This document shows positions 17,682 to 28,881 of a stretch of 36,661 bases of DNA, one piece after another. The notes below the pieces were generated by a model that saw only the letters and a program-made list of their open reading frames with translations, did no database searches and was not told where the DNA came from. The stretch is taken from assembly GCA_003136215.1 (NCBI GenBank), contig PLDO01000395.1, positions 1-36,661 on the forward strand. The letters run 5' to 3'. The translations under genes and the position numbers were made by a program. The DNA is from Bryobacterales bacterium. GTDB lineage: Bacteria > Acidobacteriota > Terriglobia > Bryobacterales > Bryobacteraceae. Position 1 is the stretch's first letter. Each line of letters starts with the position of its first letter.

Positions 17682-18806
17682 TTACTGCCCCGTCACTTCC
17701 CGGAAGAACTCCAGCGATTTGGCCGCGCACGCTTCCCAACGGAATCCCCCCGCCCGCTCCCGCCCGGCAAGGCCCAGCGCCTTCCGCAGGTCCGGCGTTC
17801 CCAAGAGCCGCAGCAACGCCGCCCGCAGTTCGCTCTGGCTCCGTGGGTCCACCAATAGTGCCGCGGTTCCAGTCACTTCCGGCAGCGATGAGAGGTTCGA
17901 GGTGATCACCGCAACACCTGCCGCCATGGCCTGTGCCACGGGAAAACCAAAGCCCTCGTACAACGACGGGTACACGAATACATCGGCCGCGGCGGTCAAC
18001 GGTGCCAGATCCGGCTCCGGGATATACCCTAGATACCGCACATTTCCTAAATCGCGCGCGTTCCGAAGCCGTGCCATGGTGGTCTCCGCCGCCCAGCCCT
18101 CCGGGCCTGCCACCACCAGGTCCCAGTGGTCCCGCATGGCCAGAGGCAACGATTCGAACGCATCCAGCAGCAGATCGACGTTCTTCCGCGGCTCAATCGT
18201 GCCCACGAAAAGGACAAACGGCCGCTGCAATCCGTAGCGCAACCGGACCAGATTCACCAGCGCCGCCGGAACATCGAAAAACGCGTCGTCCACCCCGGAG
18301 TGAATCGTGCAGATCTTCTCCGGCGCAATCCCCAGCGTGCGCACCGCGTCCTGCCGCGTGCACTCTGACACCGCGATCAGCCGGTCCGCCCGCCGCGCCA
18401 GCTGTGCGAAACTCTGCTCCGCCACCAGGTTGGACCACGGATGCAGTTCCGGCATCAGAAAACCCGTCAAATCGTGCACCGTCGCCGTCAGGCGCACCTT
18501 CGAGGGCGGGTGCCGCACCAGCACGCTGGCGTGGAAGACGTCCGCGCCCCGCGTCAACCAATCCAGTAACGGCATCCCGGAGTAGTTGGAGATGGCCAGC
18601 GCCCCCAGGCCGCAGATTGTGCGCAGCGGGTCCGCCACCGATGCCTCGTGGGTCAGCGCCCGAACCCGCTCCAGCCGCGGGAAAGTGCTCACCGTCGCCC
18701 CGCCGGCCAACCGTCGCAGGTGCCGGATCCAGTAATAAAGGTAGTTCTTAACGCCCGCGCTGCGCACCAGCAGCGGTGTGGCGTCAATCACAACGCGCAT
18801 TCCCAT
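17682..18806 (-). CDS. GT4-family glycosyltransferase
   Basis: MRVVIDATPLLVRSAGVKNY, HDLTGFLMPELHP, FVGTIEPRKNVDLLLDAF, YPSLYEGFGFPVAQAMAAGVAVITSNLSSLPEV. Confidence 0.93.
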   Translation of the reverse strand: MGMRVVIDATPLLVRSAGVKNYLYYWIRHLRRLAGGATVSTFPRLERVRALTHEASVADPLRTICGLGALAISNYSGMPLLDWLTRGADVFHASVLVRHPPSKVRLTATVHDLTGFLMPELHPWSNLVAEQSFAQLARRADRLIAVSECTRQDAVRTLGIAPEKICTIHSGVDDAFFDVPAALVNLVRLRYGLQRPFVLFVGTIEPRKNVDLLLDAFESLPLAMRDHWDLVVAGPEGWAAETTMARLRNARDLGNVRYLGYIPEPDLAPLTAAADVFVYPSLYEGFGFPVAQAMAAGVAVITSNLSSLPEVTGTAALLVDPRSQSELRAALLRLLGTPDLRKALGLAGRERAGGFRWEACAAKSLEFFREVTGQ

Positions 18807-18886
18807 TCAGTCTGACATGAATAGTAGAACACGCCATCGCCATCTGCAGGCTGTCTTGCCGCGACATCCGCTATCATGCTAGTGCC

Positions 18887-20452
18887 ATGCGCGCCACCCG
18901 CTGGATTCTCGCCATTTGGTTCTGCTTCCTCGTCCGCGCATTTTTTTATTGCGCCGCGCTCCCTCTCTGGGAAGGCTACGACGAGTGGTCCCACTTCGCC
19001 GTCGTGCAGCGCATGGCTTTTCGCGGCGAACCCCTCGTTTCCCGCTTCAGCCAGATTCCCCGCGACGTCGCCGCCTCCCTCGAACTCGCGCCCGTGTCCT
19101 GGGAGTGCCGCTACCTCCCGCCCCCCTCCGCCACCTACGACCAGTTCTGGCGTCTCCCGCCGGCCGAACGCGCCCGCCGCGAATCCGCGTTCCGCGCCAT
19201 TCCCTCCGCCTGGGCGCTTCAGGACTCCACCGGCAACCTCAAAACCTACGAGGGGTTGCAGGCTCCGCTCGCCGCGTGGATGATGACGCCCGTCCTCCTC
19301 GCCGCCCGCCATACCGATCTTGCCACCCAGGTCCTCCTTCTGCGTTGCTTCGGGATGGCGATTCTCTCCCTGGTCATCCCGTTGACTTTCCTCACCGCCC
19401 GCTCCGTCTTCCGCCACGACGCCACCGCATGCGCCTGCGCCGCCATCGTCGCCGCCATGCCCGGTTTTCTGATCGGCATCGCGCGCGTCTCCAACGAGTG
19501 GCTCGCCGTGCTGCTCTTCACCCTCCTCCTCTGGCTTTCCGTGGGACCACTCACCCGTCTGCGCCTCATCGCGCTCGGCGCGGCGCTCGGCCTTGGCCTA
19601 CTCGCCAAAGCCTACTTCCTCGCCGCCATCCCACCCCTTGCCCTGCTGCTCGTTCTCCAATGCCGCCAGGCGCGGGCCCTGCTCGTGCCGGCCGTCACCC
19701 TCGCCGTCGCCGGATGGTGGTACGTGCGCAATCTACTCACCACCGGCACTCTTTCGGGCATGTGGGAATCCGCCGTCCAGCCTGCCGCGACGCTGGCCGA
19801 CCAGATCCACCAGGCCACCCGTGTCCCCTGGCTCGCCACCATCGATTCCATCCTGTTTTCCCACCTCTGGCTGGGCGCGTGGAGCACCCTCACGGTGCGC
19901 AGTTGGATGTACCACGTCTTTTACGTGCTGATCTTTCTCGCCATGCTCGGGCTGGCTTTGCGCCTCTCCACCCGGGCGATTCAGATCCTGGCCGTTTTCG
20001 TCCTCACCTTCTGGCTGGGCCAGCTTTACCACGCCAACCTGCTTTCCATGGTCTGGGGGATCGCGACTTCTTTGGGCTGCTACCTTAACGCCGTGGCCGC
20101 CGCCGAAGTCACCCTCTGCGTAGCCGGTCTGCGTGCCCTTTCGCCGCGGGCCGCGCGCCGCTTCGTGGCTCCGGCCGGTGTCGCCCTCTTCGCCTTGTTC
20201 GACCTGTACACCATCCACATGGTGGCCCTGCCTTATTACGCCGGGCTCATCGCGCACCGCCCCGGCGGCCCCGTGACGAACTTCCACCCCGCCTCCGCCA
20301 ACTTTGCGGAATTCTTCACGCGTCTCGCCGCTTTCAAGTCGCCCGTTCTCTCCCCGCCCTGGTTCGCCCTTCTATGGGCCTTTTACGCCGCCGCCACCCT
20401 CGCGCTGGTAGCCCTCGCGTTCGCCGCCGCTCGCCGGGAATCTTCCTCATGA
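18887..20452 (+). CDS. Polytopic membrane protein, DUF2142/PMT-like glycosyltransferase (GT-C) candidate
   Basis: Many hydrophobic segments, acidic motif LWEGYDEWSHF in the first loop. Confidence 0.7.
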   Translation: MRATRWILAIWFCFLVRAFFYCAALPLWEGYDEWSHFAVVQRMAFRGEPLVSRFSQIPRDVAASLELAPVSWECRYLPPPSATYDQFWRLPPAERARRESAFRAIPSAWALQDSTGNLKTYEGLQAPLAAWMMTPVLLAARHTDLATQVLLLRCFGMAILSLVIPLTFLTARSVFRHDATACACAAIVAAMPGFLIGIARVSNEWLAVLLFTLLLWLSVGPLTRLRLIALGAALGLGLLAKAYFLAAIPPLALLLVLQCRQARALLVPAVTLAVAGWWYVRNLLTTGTLSGMWESAVQPAATLADQIHQATRVPWLATIDSILFSHLWLGAWSTLTVRSWMYHVFYVLIFLAMLGLALRLSTRAIQILAVFVLTFWLGQLYHANLLSMVWGIATSLGCYLNAVAAAEVTLCVAGLRALSPRAARRFVAPAGVALFALFDLYTIHMVALPYYAGLIAHRPGGPVTNFHPASANFAEFFTRLAAFKSPVLSPPWFALLWAFYAAATLALVALAFAAARRESSS

Positions 20453-20485
20453 CACATCGCATTGCGGACCGGGTAGACTGAAACT

Positions 20486-20743
20486 ATGTCCGATCTTCCA
20501 ACTCAATTCAGGCAGGCCCAGCAGGATGTCAACGGCCTTGCCGAACGGCCGGACAACGCTACGTTGCTCCGCCTGTATGGGCTCTACAAACAAGCTACCG
20601 CGGGCGACGCCGCCGGCGAGCTGCCTGGCGGCCTGGACTTCGTGCGCCGCGCCAAGTACGAAGCCTGGGACGAACTTAGCGGCATGAGCGCGGACGATGC
20701 CATGCGGCAATACATCGACCTCGTGGCGACTTTGACGCATTAG
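20486..20743 (+). CDS. Acyl-CoA-binding protein
   Basis: FRQAQQDVNGL...LYGLYKQATAGDA...KYEAWDELSGMSADDAMRQYIDLV matches ACBP. Confidence 0.88.
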   Translation: MSDLPTQFRQAQQDVNGLAERPDNATLLRLYGLYKQATAGDAAGELPGGLDFVRRAKYEAWDELSGMSADDAMRQYIDLVATLTH

Positions 20744-20798
20744 CCCGGCGCGGCCCGCTATAATGGCCGTTCGCATTTGCTCCGGGGGAGTCGCATCC

Positions 20799-23700
20799 AT
20801 GAATCTACGTAAGGCCGCAGCCTGCTGCTGGCTGATCGCGCTGGCCGGCGCCGTGACCGCCGCCGCACAGGACCGGGTCGTCCAGCCCGTGGATCGCACC
20901 CGGATGACGGCCCTGAAGGGGCACGTCAATCCCAACGCGCTGCCTCAAAACGACTTGGGTCCGGTGGACCCCGCCATGCCCATCCGCCAGGCCACCCTGC
21001 TCTTCAAGCCTGCCGCTTCCATCGACGCCTTCCTTGCCGAACAGCAGCTTCCCGGATCTCCCAACTACCACAAGTGGCTGACTCCCGAGCAGTTCGGCGA
21101 CCGCTTCGGCCTCACCGCCAATGACATTGCCCAGGTTACCGCCTGGCTCGAATCGCAAGGCCTGAAGGTGGACAACGTCGCCCGCGGCCGCCACTGGATC
21201 CATTTCAGCGGCACCGCCGAGCAGGCAGCCCGCACCTTCCGCACCGCCTTCCATCGCTACCGCGTCAATGGGGAAACCCACTTCGCCATGGCCGGCGAAC
21301 CCTCCGTTCCCGCCGCCCTCCAGGACGTGATCGGCGGATTCCTTGGCCTCGACGATTTCAAACTCCGCTCCAACGTCGTCCGTTCGCAATACACCTCCAG
21401 CAAGGGCACCCACACCCTCGTGCCCGACGACCTCGCCACCATCTACAACATCGCTCCTCTTTATGCCGCCGGCATCGATGGCGACGGACAGAGGATCGCC
21501 ATCATCGGCGATTCCTCGCTCGACCTATCCGACATCCGCGCCTTCCGCAAGCAGTTCAACCTGCCGTACAACGATCCCATACAGATCCTGGTGGGCGACG
21601 ACCCGGGGTACAACAGCGACGTCGTGGAATCCAACCTCGATATCGAATGGTCCAACGCCGTGGCGCGCGGCGCCCAGATTGTCTATGTGTACGGACAAAG
21701 TGCTTACAATGCCACGCAGTTCGCGGTGGACGAGAACCTCGCCCCGGTTCTCAGTCTGAGCTTCGGCGGCTGCGAAGCTTACAACCAGGCGTCGTTCCGC
21801 GCCGTGGCCCAGCAAGCCAACGCCCAGGGCATCACCTGGCTGGCTTCTTCCGGCGACACCGGCGCTGCCGAGTGCGATCAATCCGCCCCCATCCCACAGG
21901 CAGCCAAGGGCTTCGCCGTCGGTTTCCCGGCCAGCATTCCGGAAATCACCGCCGTCGGCGGCACGCAGTTCGACGATGCCAAAGGCAACTACTGGGCCAC
22001 CACCAACGGCCCCAGCGGTGGGTCCGCCCTCGGTTACATCCCGGAGACGGTCTGGAACGATACCCCGCTGGTCAACGGATTCCACGCCGGCGGCGGCGGC
22101 GCCAGTATCCTTTTCCCCAAGCCCTACTGGCAGACGGGACCCGGTGTGCCCAACGATAACGCCCGCGACATTCCCGATATTTCCCTCACCGCCTCCGCCA
22201 ACCATGTGGGCTACCAGATCTATCTCTACGGCGCCATCTATACGGTGGGCGGTACTTCGGCGGGCGCGCCGGCGCTGGCCGGCGTCGTGGCGCTGCTCAA
22301 TCACTACCTCACCTCCAAATCCATCCTGGCAAAGCCCGGATTGGGCAACATCAACCCAGCCCTCTACCGCATGGCCCAATCCACCAACAACGTTTTCCAC
22401 GACATCACCACTGGGAATAACGCCGTCAGCTGCGCCCTCGGCACGCCGGACTGCGTGGAAGGCCTGGTTGGCTACCCGGCCGGTCCGGGATACGATCTGG
22501 CCACCGGCCTGGGATCCATCGACGCTTATAACCTGGTCACCCAGTGGAGCGCCGGCACGCCCAGCACCACCACCGTCGCCGCCGATCCAGCCAAAGCCGG
22601 GTTGAACGATACCGTGCGCCTCACCGCCACCGTCCGCGGCGGTGCCTCGGGCCCCGCTCCCACTGGAACCGTTTCCTTCCTGATGCAGAACCCGACCTTG
22701 CTGGACGCTGTCATCGGCGCCGGCGATTTGACGTCGAATGGCCTCACGGCCACCGCTACGGTCACCGTGCCCGCCACTTCCGTACTCGGCATCGACACGT
22801 CCGTCACCGCCATCTATAGCGGTGACAAGGTGTACAACGCCTCCTCCGCCACCGTCACCATCGGCGCCGTCCGTCCCTCCGCCGGATCCATGGTAGTCCC
22901 CTTGATCTCGCCTAACCCCGTGTACAAGCAGACACCCTACGGCACGTGGCCCTACACCGTGGTGCTCTCCGAGATGGCCGGCGTGCAGACCAGGCTCACC
23001 ACATTCACGGTCGACGGCATCAACAACCTGCCGGCCTTCGGCGCCAGCCCCGTCGTTATCCCCGCCAAGGGCACTCTGGCAGCGGGGCTCGCCGGCCACA
23101 ATCTCACGGTGCCGCTCAACCGCGTTTTCCATTTCGCAGGCAAAGATCTGGACGGCACCGCGTGGTCGCAGGATGTCACCGTCCCGTTCCTCGATGCCAT
23201 CTATCCGGGAGCCTCCACCGGCATGGCGCTAAGCAGTGCGCCCGCCACCGTGCGGCAGAACCCCAACGCCGCCCCGGCCTGCCAGTTCGCCCACCGCCTC
23301 ATCCTCCAGGAAACCGGCGGATTCCTCATGCAGATCACCTCCATGAAGCAGGGCACGACCGATATAAGCGCTTCGCTCCAGCAGCTCTTCGGCACCGCCC
23401 ATCTGGCCCCCTATGGAACGCTCCAGGGCGATATCTGCCTGAATGGCTCCACCACCCTGGGCACCATGACCTACACGGTCAGCGGGATCAGCGAAATTGG
23501 CAATACCGTGACCGCCTCCCTCGGCGTGACCCTGGCGGCAGCCTCCTCCGCACCGGCTGCCATGGCGGCGGCGCCTCAGACCGTCACCCTCGGCGTCGCC
23601 GATGCCTTCCGCAGCGCGGCTACCGACGTGGCGCTCACCTTCACCAGCGGAGCGCCGCAGTGGACCGCGTCCGTGGTGCCCGGCGCCAACTGGCTCACCG

Positions 23701-24524
23701 TCAGCCCGCTTTCCGGAACCGGTTCCGCTTCTGTCAGAGTCACGGTGAACGCCGCCGGACTCTCCCGGGGCGCCTACACGGGTTTCTTCACCGTGCAGTC
23801 CGGCGACGCCCTTCCGCAAGCCATCACCATCCCCGTCACCTTCGTGGTGGGAACCTCGCAGTCCACCGTGATCCAGGCGGTCGCCAACGGAGCGTCCTAC
23901 GCCCAGGCATTCGCGCCGGGCATGTTGATGACCGTGTTCGGCACACAGTTATCCCCCGCCACGCTTTCCGCCGCCACTCTGCCGCTGCCGCTGGTGCTCG
24001 CCGGAGTTTCCGCCACCGTCAACGGCGTTAGCGCCCCGCTCTACTACATATCGCCGGGACAGCTCAACGTGCAGGTTCCGTATGAAACCGGAGTTGGCCA
24101 GGCGGTCTTAGGCGTCAACAACAACGGACAAGTGGCCAGCTTCCCCTTCACGGTGGCGCCCTCCGCCCCCGGCCTCTACACCGCGGCGGATGGTGCGGTG
24201 CTCCCCTCGCCCACCGTCCGGCAAGGGCAGGCCGCCGTCGCCTATATCACCGGCGACGGGGATACCACCACGTTCCTGATCACCGGCGCGAGCCCTCCCA
24301 GCGGTACCGCGACCAGCCGGCTGCCGCGCACCAAGTTGCCCGTCACCGTCACCGTCGGCGGCATAGCGGCCCCCGTTTCCTTCGCCGGAACTCCGGTAGG
24401 CCTGGCCGGCGTTTCGCAAGTCAATTTCACGGTCGCCGCCGCCACGCCGCTGGGTGTGCAGCCCGTGGTAGTCTCTGTCGGTGGCGTCAAGACGCAGACC
24501 GGCCATCTCACCGTCACGCAGTAG
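20799..24524 (+). CDS. Secreted multidomain S53 (pro-kumamolisin) peptidase with Ig-like, BACON-like and Solibacter-type C-terminal domain
   Basis: Signal peptide MNLRKAAACCWLIALAGAVTAAAQ; ESNLDIEWS, SSGDTGAAECD, GGTSAGAPALAG; Ig-like about STTTVAADPAKAG...; WTASVVPGANWLTVSPLSGTGSASVRVTVN; VANGASYAQAFAPGMLMTVFGTQLS (TIGR03437-type). Confidence 0.9.
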   Translation: MNLRKAAACCWLIALAGAVTAAAQDRVVQPVDRTRMTALKGHVNPNALPQNDLGPVDPAMPIRQATLLFKPAASIDAFLAEQQLPGSPNYHKWLTPEQFGDRFGLTANDIAQVTAWLESQGLKVDNVARGRHWIHFSGTAEQAARTFRTAFHRYRVNGETHFAMAGEPSVPAALQDVIGGFLGLDDFKLRSNVVRSQYTSSKGTHTLVPDDLATIYNIAPLYAAGIDGDGQRIAIIGDSSLDLSDIRAFRKQFNLPYNDPIQILVGDDPGYNSDVVESNLDIEWSNAVARGAQIVYVYGQSAYNATQFAVDENLAPVLSLSFGGCEAYNQASFRAVAQQANAQGITWLASSGDTGAAECDQSAPIPQAAKGFAVGFPASIPEITAVGGTQFDDAKGNYWATTNGPSGGSALGYIPETVWNDTPLVNGFHAGGGGASILFPKPYWQTGPGVPNDNARDIPDISLTASANHVGYQIYLYGAIYTVGGTSAGAPALAGVVALLNHYLTSKSILAKPGLGNINPALYRMAQSTNNVFHDITTGNNAVSCALGTPDCVEGLVGYPAGPGYDLATGLGSIDAYNLVTQWSAGTPSTTTVAADPAKAGLNDTVRLTATVRGGASGPAPTGTVSFLMQNPTLLDAVIGAGDLTSNGLTATATVTVPATSVLGIDTSVTAIYSGDKVYNASSATVTIGAVRPSAGSMVVPLISPNPVYKQTPYGTWPYTVVLSEMAGVQTRLTTFTVDGINNLPAFGASPVVIPAKGTLAAGLAGHNLTVPLNRVFHFAGKDLDGTAWSQDVTVPFLDAIYPGASTGMALSSAPATVRQNPNAAPACQFAHRLILQETGGFLMQITSMKQGTTDISASLQQLFGTAHLAPYGTLQGDICLNGSTTLGTMTYTVSGISEIGNTVTASLGVTLAAASSAPAAMAAAPQTVTLGVADAFRSAATDVALTFTSGAPQWTASVVPGANWLTVSPLSGTGSASVRVTVNAAGLSRGAYTGFFTVQSGDALPQAITIPVTFVVGTSQSTVIQAVANGASYAQAFAPGMLMTVFGTQLSPATLSAATLPLPLVLAGVSATVNGVSAPLYYISPGQLNVQVPYETGVGQAVLGVNNNGQVASFPFTVAPSAPGLYTAADGAVLPSPTVRQGQAAVAYITGDGDTTTFLITGASPPSGTATSRLPRTKLPVTVTVGGIAAPVSFAGTPVGLAGVSQVNFTVAAATPLGVQPVVVSVGGVKTQTGHLTVTQ

Positions 24525-24553
24525 GTGGCGTAAGGCTTCGCCTTGCGCATCCG
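24525..24553 (+). repeat. Two-hairpin dispersed palindromic repeat, partial diverged copy 3
   Basis: GTGGCGTAAGGCTTCGCCTTGCGCATCCG, same layout as copies 1 and 2 with GCG/CGC replacing GCA/TGC in the stem. Confidence 0.7.
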
Positions 24554-24559
24554 TTACGA

Positions 24560-26407
24560 TTATTGCCGGCGCAGGCTGATGGGGGGAAAATAAGCGTCTG
24601 GCGAATCGCGCTTCCACCAGTTTGCGGTCTGGCGCCGCTCATCGAAGCTTGTAAAACGATATCGGTAGACCATCGCGCGGATGTATTTGGGTGGCTGGCC
24701 CGGGAACGGGTTCTGCTGGATCAGTTGCAGCACGGCAGGCGACCCTTCGAGAAGCCGCGCCATAAAGCGCAGCAGCCACGGGTTTTCACGGTAGGTTCCC
24801 AGCGCGGCGAACCACATCTGCCAGTCAAGCCGCGGTTGGAACGGCGCGACCCATCCCGGGGCCCGGTTGAGCGGGCCAGGCTTGTAGGGGAAGATGTAAG
24901 GCTGCCATTCGATGGTGTCGTTAGAGCCTTCGATGGCGATCTCGGGACGCGCGATCGTCATTGTGGCAAAGAGGCCATAACTGTTGACGACGCCGAATGG
25001 CGACGCCCACGCCAGTGCGCTTCGAACTGAAACGGGAGTGTCGATTCCGAACATCCCGCCGAGCTGTGGCAGCGACAGTACCATCACCAGGGCGAACAGA
25101 AGGGCGGAAACATGGCGATTCGAACGGTCCGGTTGGATAGCGCCTGGATGCCGCGGCTTTCGCTGAAGAAGTTTGTTCCCGACGATGCGAGACAGGGACC
25201 TGTCGTCAAGCAGGAACAGGCAGAGAGCGATGGTCAGCAGATTGAAGAACGTGTAATTTCCGGTCAGCAGAATGAGTATCTGGAAAAGAATGGTTCCGAA
25301 CGCCGCGATCTGCTTGCAACGGCGCGGGCCGAACATGAGAAACGGCAATATCAGCTCAACGGAAAAGACCGACGCAGTGGATACTTTCTGCAACCACAAC
25401 GGCGCTTGCATCATGTACCAGGCGATTGGCGTCGGTAGGGGCTGTGTTTCATAATGCACCGCAAGGGCGGTGAGATTGCGCCACGAAATGTCGCCACTCA
25501 AGAGCTTGACCGCGCCCGATTCAAGTATGAGGCGGAAGAGAAGCCAGCGAAACAGCCACACGCGAGTGTATGCGGGCGTGAGGAAGATGGCCAGGAACCC
25601 GGCTTCGAGGAGCAGATAATCCCACTGGTAGCCCATGAAGATCTGGCCGCCGGTCACGATAGACAGGTAGAGCACGAACAGGCAGGCGAAGGCGGCCTTC
25701 TGGCCGGATGAGTGCGGGCGGATAAAGGCCGCGACACACGCCAGAACTGCTCCGCCCCAGACGATGGCTTCGAGTGCGGATTCGCTGTTGGCCCACCAGC
25801 ACAGCGTCGGCACCTGCCAGAAACGGGAAGCTCCGAGTTGTTGTGCCGCTTCGGCGAGGAATTCCGTGACGGGGAGTATTCCCTGTCCGCCGATCAAACC
25901 CCGGATCTGACGCCCGAAGGAAACGAAGGCGATGCAGTAAATCAGTGCCAGGGCGCGAGCAAATAGCGACGAAGCGATGCGATAAGAAGGTTTTTCAACA
26001 CTCTTGCCCCATAAGGCGCGGGTGATTGTGTAGCCCGCGTTCCGATGGCCGGCGATCAATGCGTACAGCCATTCCGTGAGCGCCGCAAGGCCGGGGATGT
26101 GCCGATAGAGCCAAAGAGTCCAGCGCCAGGCGGGAAGCGATGCCATGAGACGAAAAACGGCTTCCGCCCCGCTGTAGCGCCTGCCATGCTCGAAATACTG
26201 CACGGCCATTTGGAAATCGGACCTCGGCACATCGGGGAACCGGCCAGCGGCGGACTGCCACGAGGCGTATTCCACCCGGTCGCCCGTGAGGCCATTCCAG
26301 TAACCGACCCACATCCGGCAAAAGGCGCAATCGCCATCGAAGACAAGGAGTGGGCGGTCTGGCACTTTTTGATTACACCACTTGATTGGGCATCCTGATT
26401 GGGGCAT
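24560..26407 (-). CDS. Lipase maturation factor family protein fused to N-terminal DCC/DUF393 thiol-disulfide oxidoreductase-like domain
   Basis: N-terminus LLVFDGDCAFCRMWVGYW (DxxCxxC); C-terminal LMF-like membrane region (IYCIAFVSFGRQIRGLIGGQGILPV, YQWDYLLLEAGFLAIF) and WQPYIFPYKPGPLNRAPGWVAPFQPRLDWQMWFAAL. Confidence 0.88.
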   Translation of the reverse strand: MPQSGCPIKWCNQKVPDRPLLVFDGDCAFCRMWVGYWNGLTGDRVEYASWQSAAGRFPDVPRSDFQMAVQYFEHGRRYSGAEAVFRLMASLPAWRWTLWLYRHIPGLAALTEWLYALIAGHRNAGYTITRALWGKSVEKPSYRIASSLFARALALIYCIAFVSFGRQIRGLIGGQGILPVTEFLAEAAQQLGASRFWQVPTLCWWANSESALEAIVWGGAVLACVAAFIRPHSSGQKAAFACLFVLYLSIVTGGQIFMGYQWDYLLLEAGFLAIFLTPAYTRVWLFRWLLFRLILESGAVKLLSGDISWRNLTALAVHYETQPLPTPIAWYMMQAPLWLQKVSTASVFSVELILPFLMFGPRRCKQIAAFGTILFQILILLTGNYTFFNLLTIALCLFLLDDRSLSRIVGNKLLQRKPRHPGAIQPDRSNRHVSALLFALVMVLSLPQLGGMFGIDTPVSVRSALAWASPFGVVNSYGLFATMTIARPEIAIEGSNDTIEWQPYIFPYKPGPLNRAPGWVAPFQPRLDWQMWFAALGTYRENPWLLRFMARLLEGSPAVLQLIQQNPFPGQPPKYIRAMVYRYRFTSFDERRQTANWWKRDSPDAYFPPISLRRQ

Positions 26408-26485
26408 CTGGGCCTCGGGCACGCGGAGCCATCCGAGCGGCGCGCGGACGAGGTTCGCTACAATTCGACGAGGGTAACGAATCGG

Positions 26486-28762
<2,277 letters not shown>

Positions 28763-28763
28763 G

Positions 28764-28881
28764 GTGGCCGCGGCGAGCTGCGCTCGCCGGGCAAGCTAAA
28801 GCATGCCCCACCAACGACTTGGTGGCGCAGGCGGTTCCGCCTGCGAAATGGTCCTCGTACCTGGCGGCCTGAAAGGCCACG
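28764..28881. repeat. Cluster of strong hairpins between convergent genes
   Basis: CGGCGAGC-TGC-GCTCGCCG (28771-28789), CCACCAA-CGAC-TTGGTGG (28808-28825), CGCAGGCGG-TT-CCGCCTGCG (28826-28845), GGCCT-GAA-AGGCC (28866-28878). Confidence 0.75.

Noticed and set aside
16220-17858. Overlapping plus-strand ORFs of 394 and 406 aa
   Set aside because: Antisense to the coiled-coil pseudokinase; their apparent repeats merely mirror its tandem units.
20732-20764. TTGACG / TATAAT as a consensus promoter for the large S53 gene
   Set aside because: The -10 is perfect but the spacing to TTGACG is 21 nt, too long for a standard promoter; the box may still act with another -35.
21525-23132. 535-aa minus-strand ORF
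   Set aside because: Antisense to the secreted S53 peptidase; Gly/His-rich with no family resemblance.
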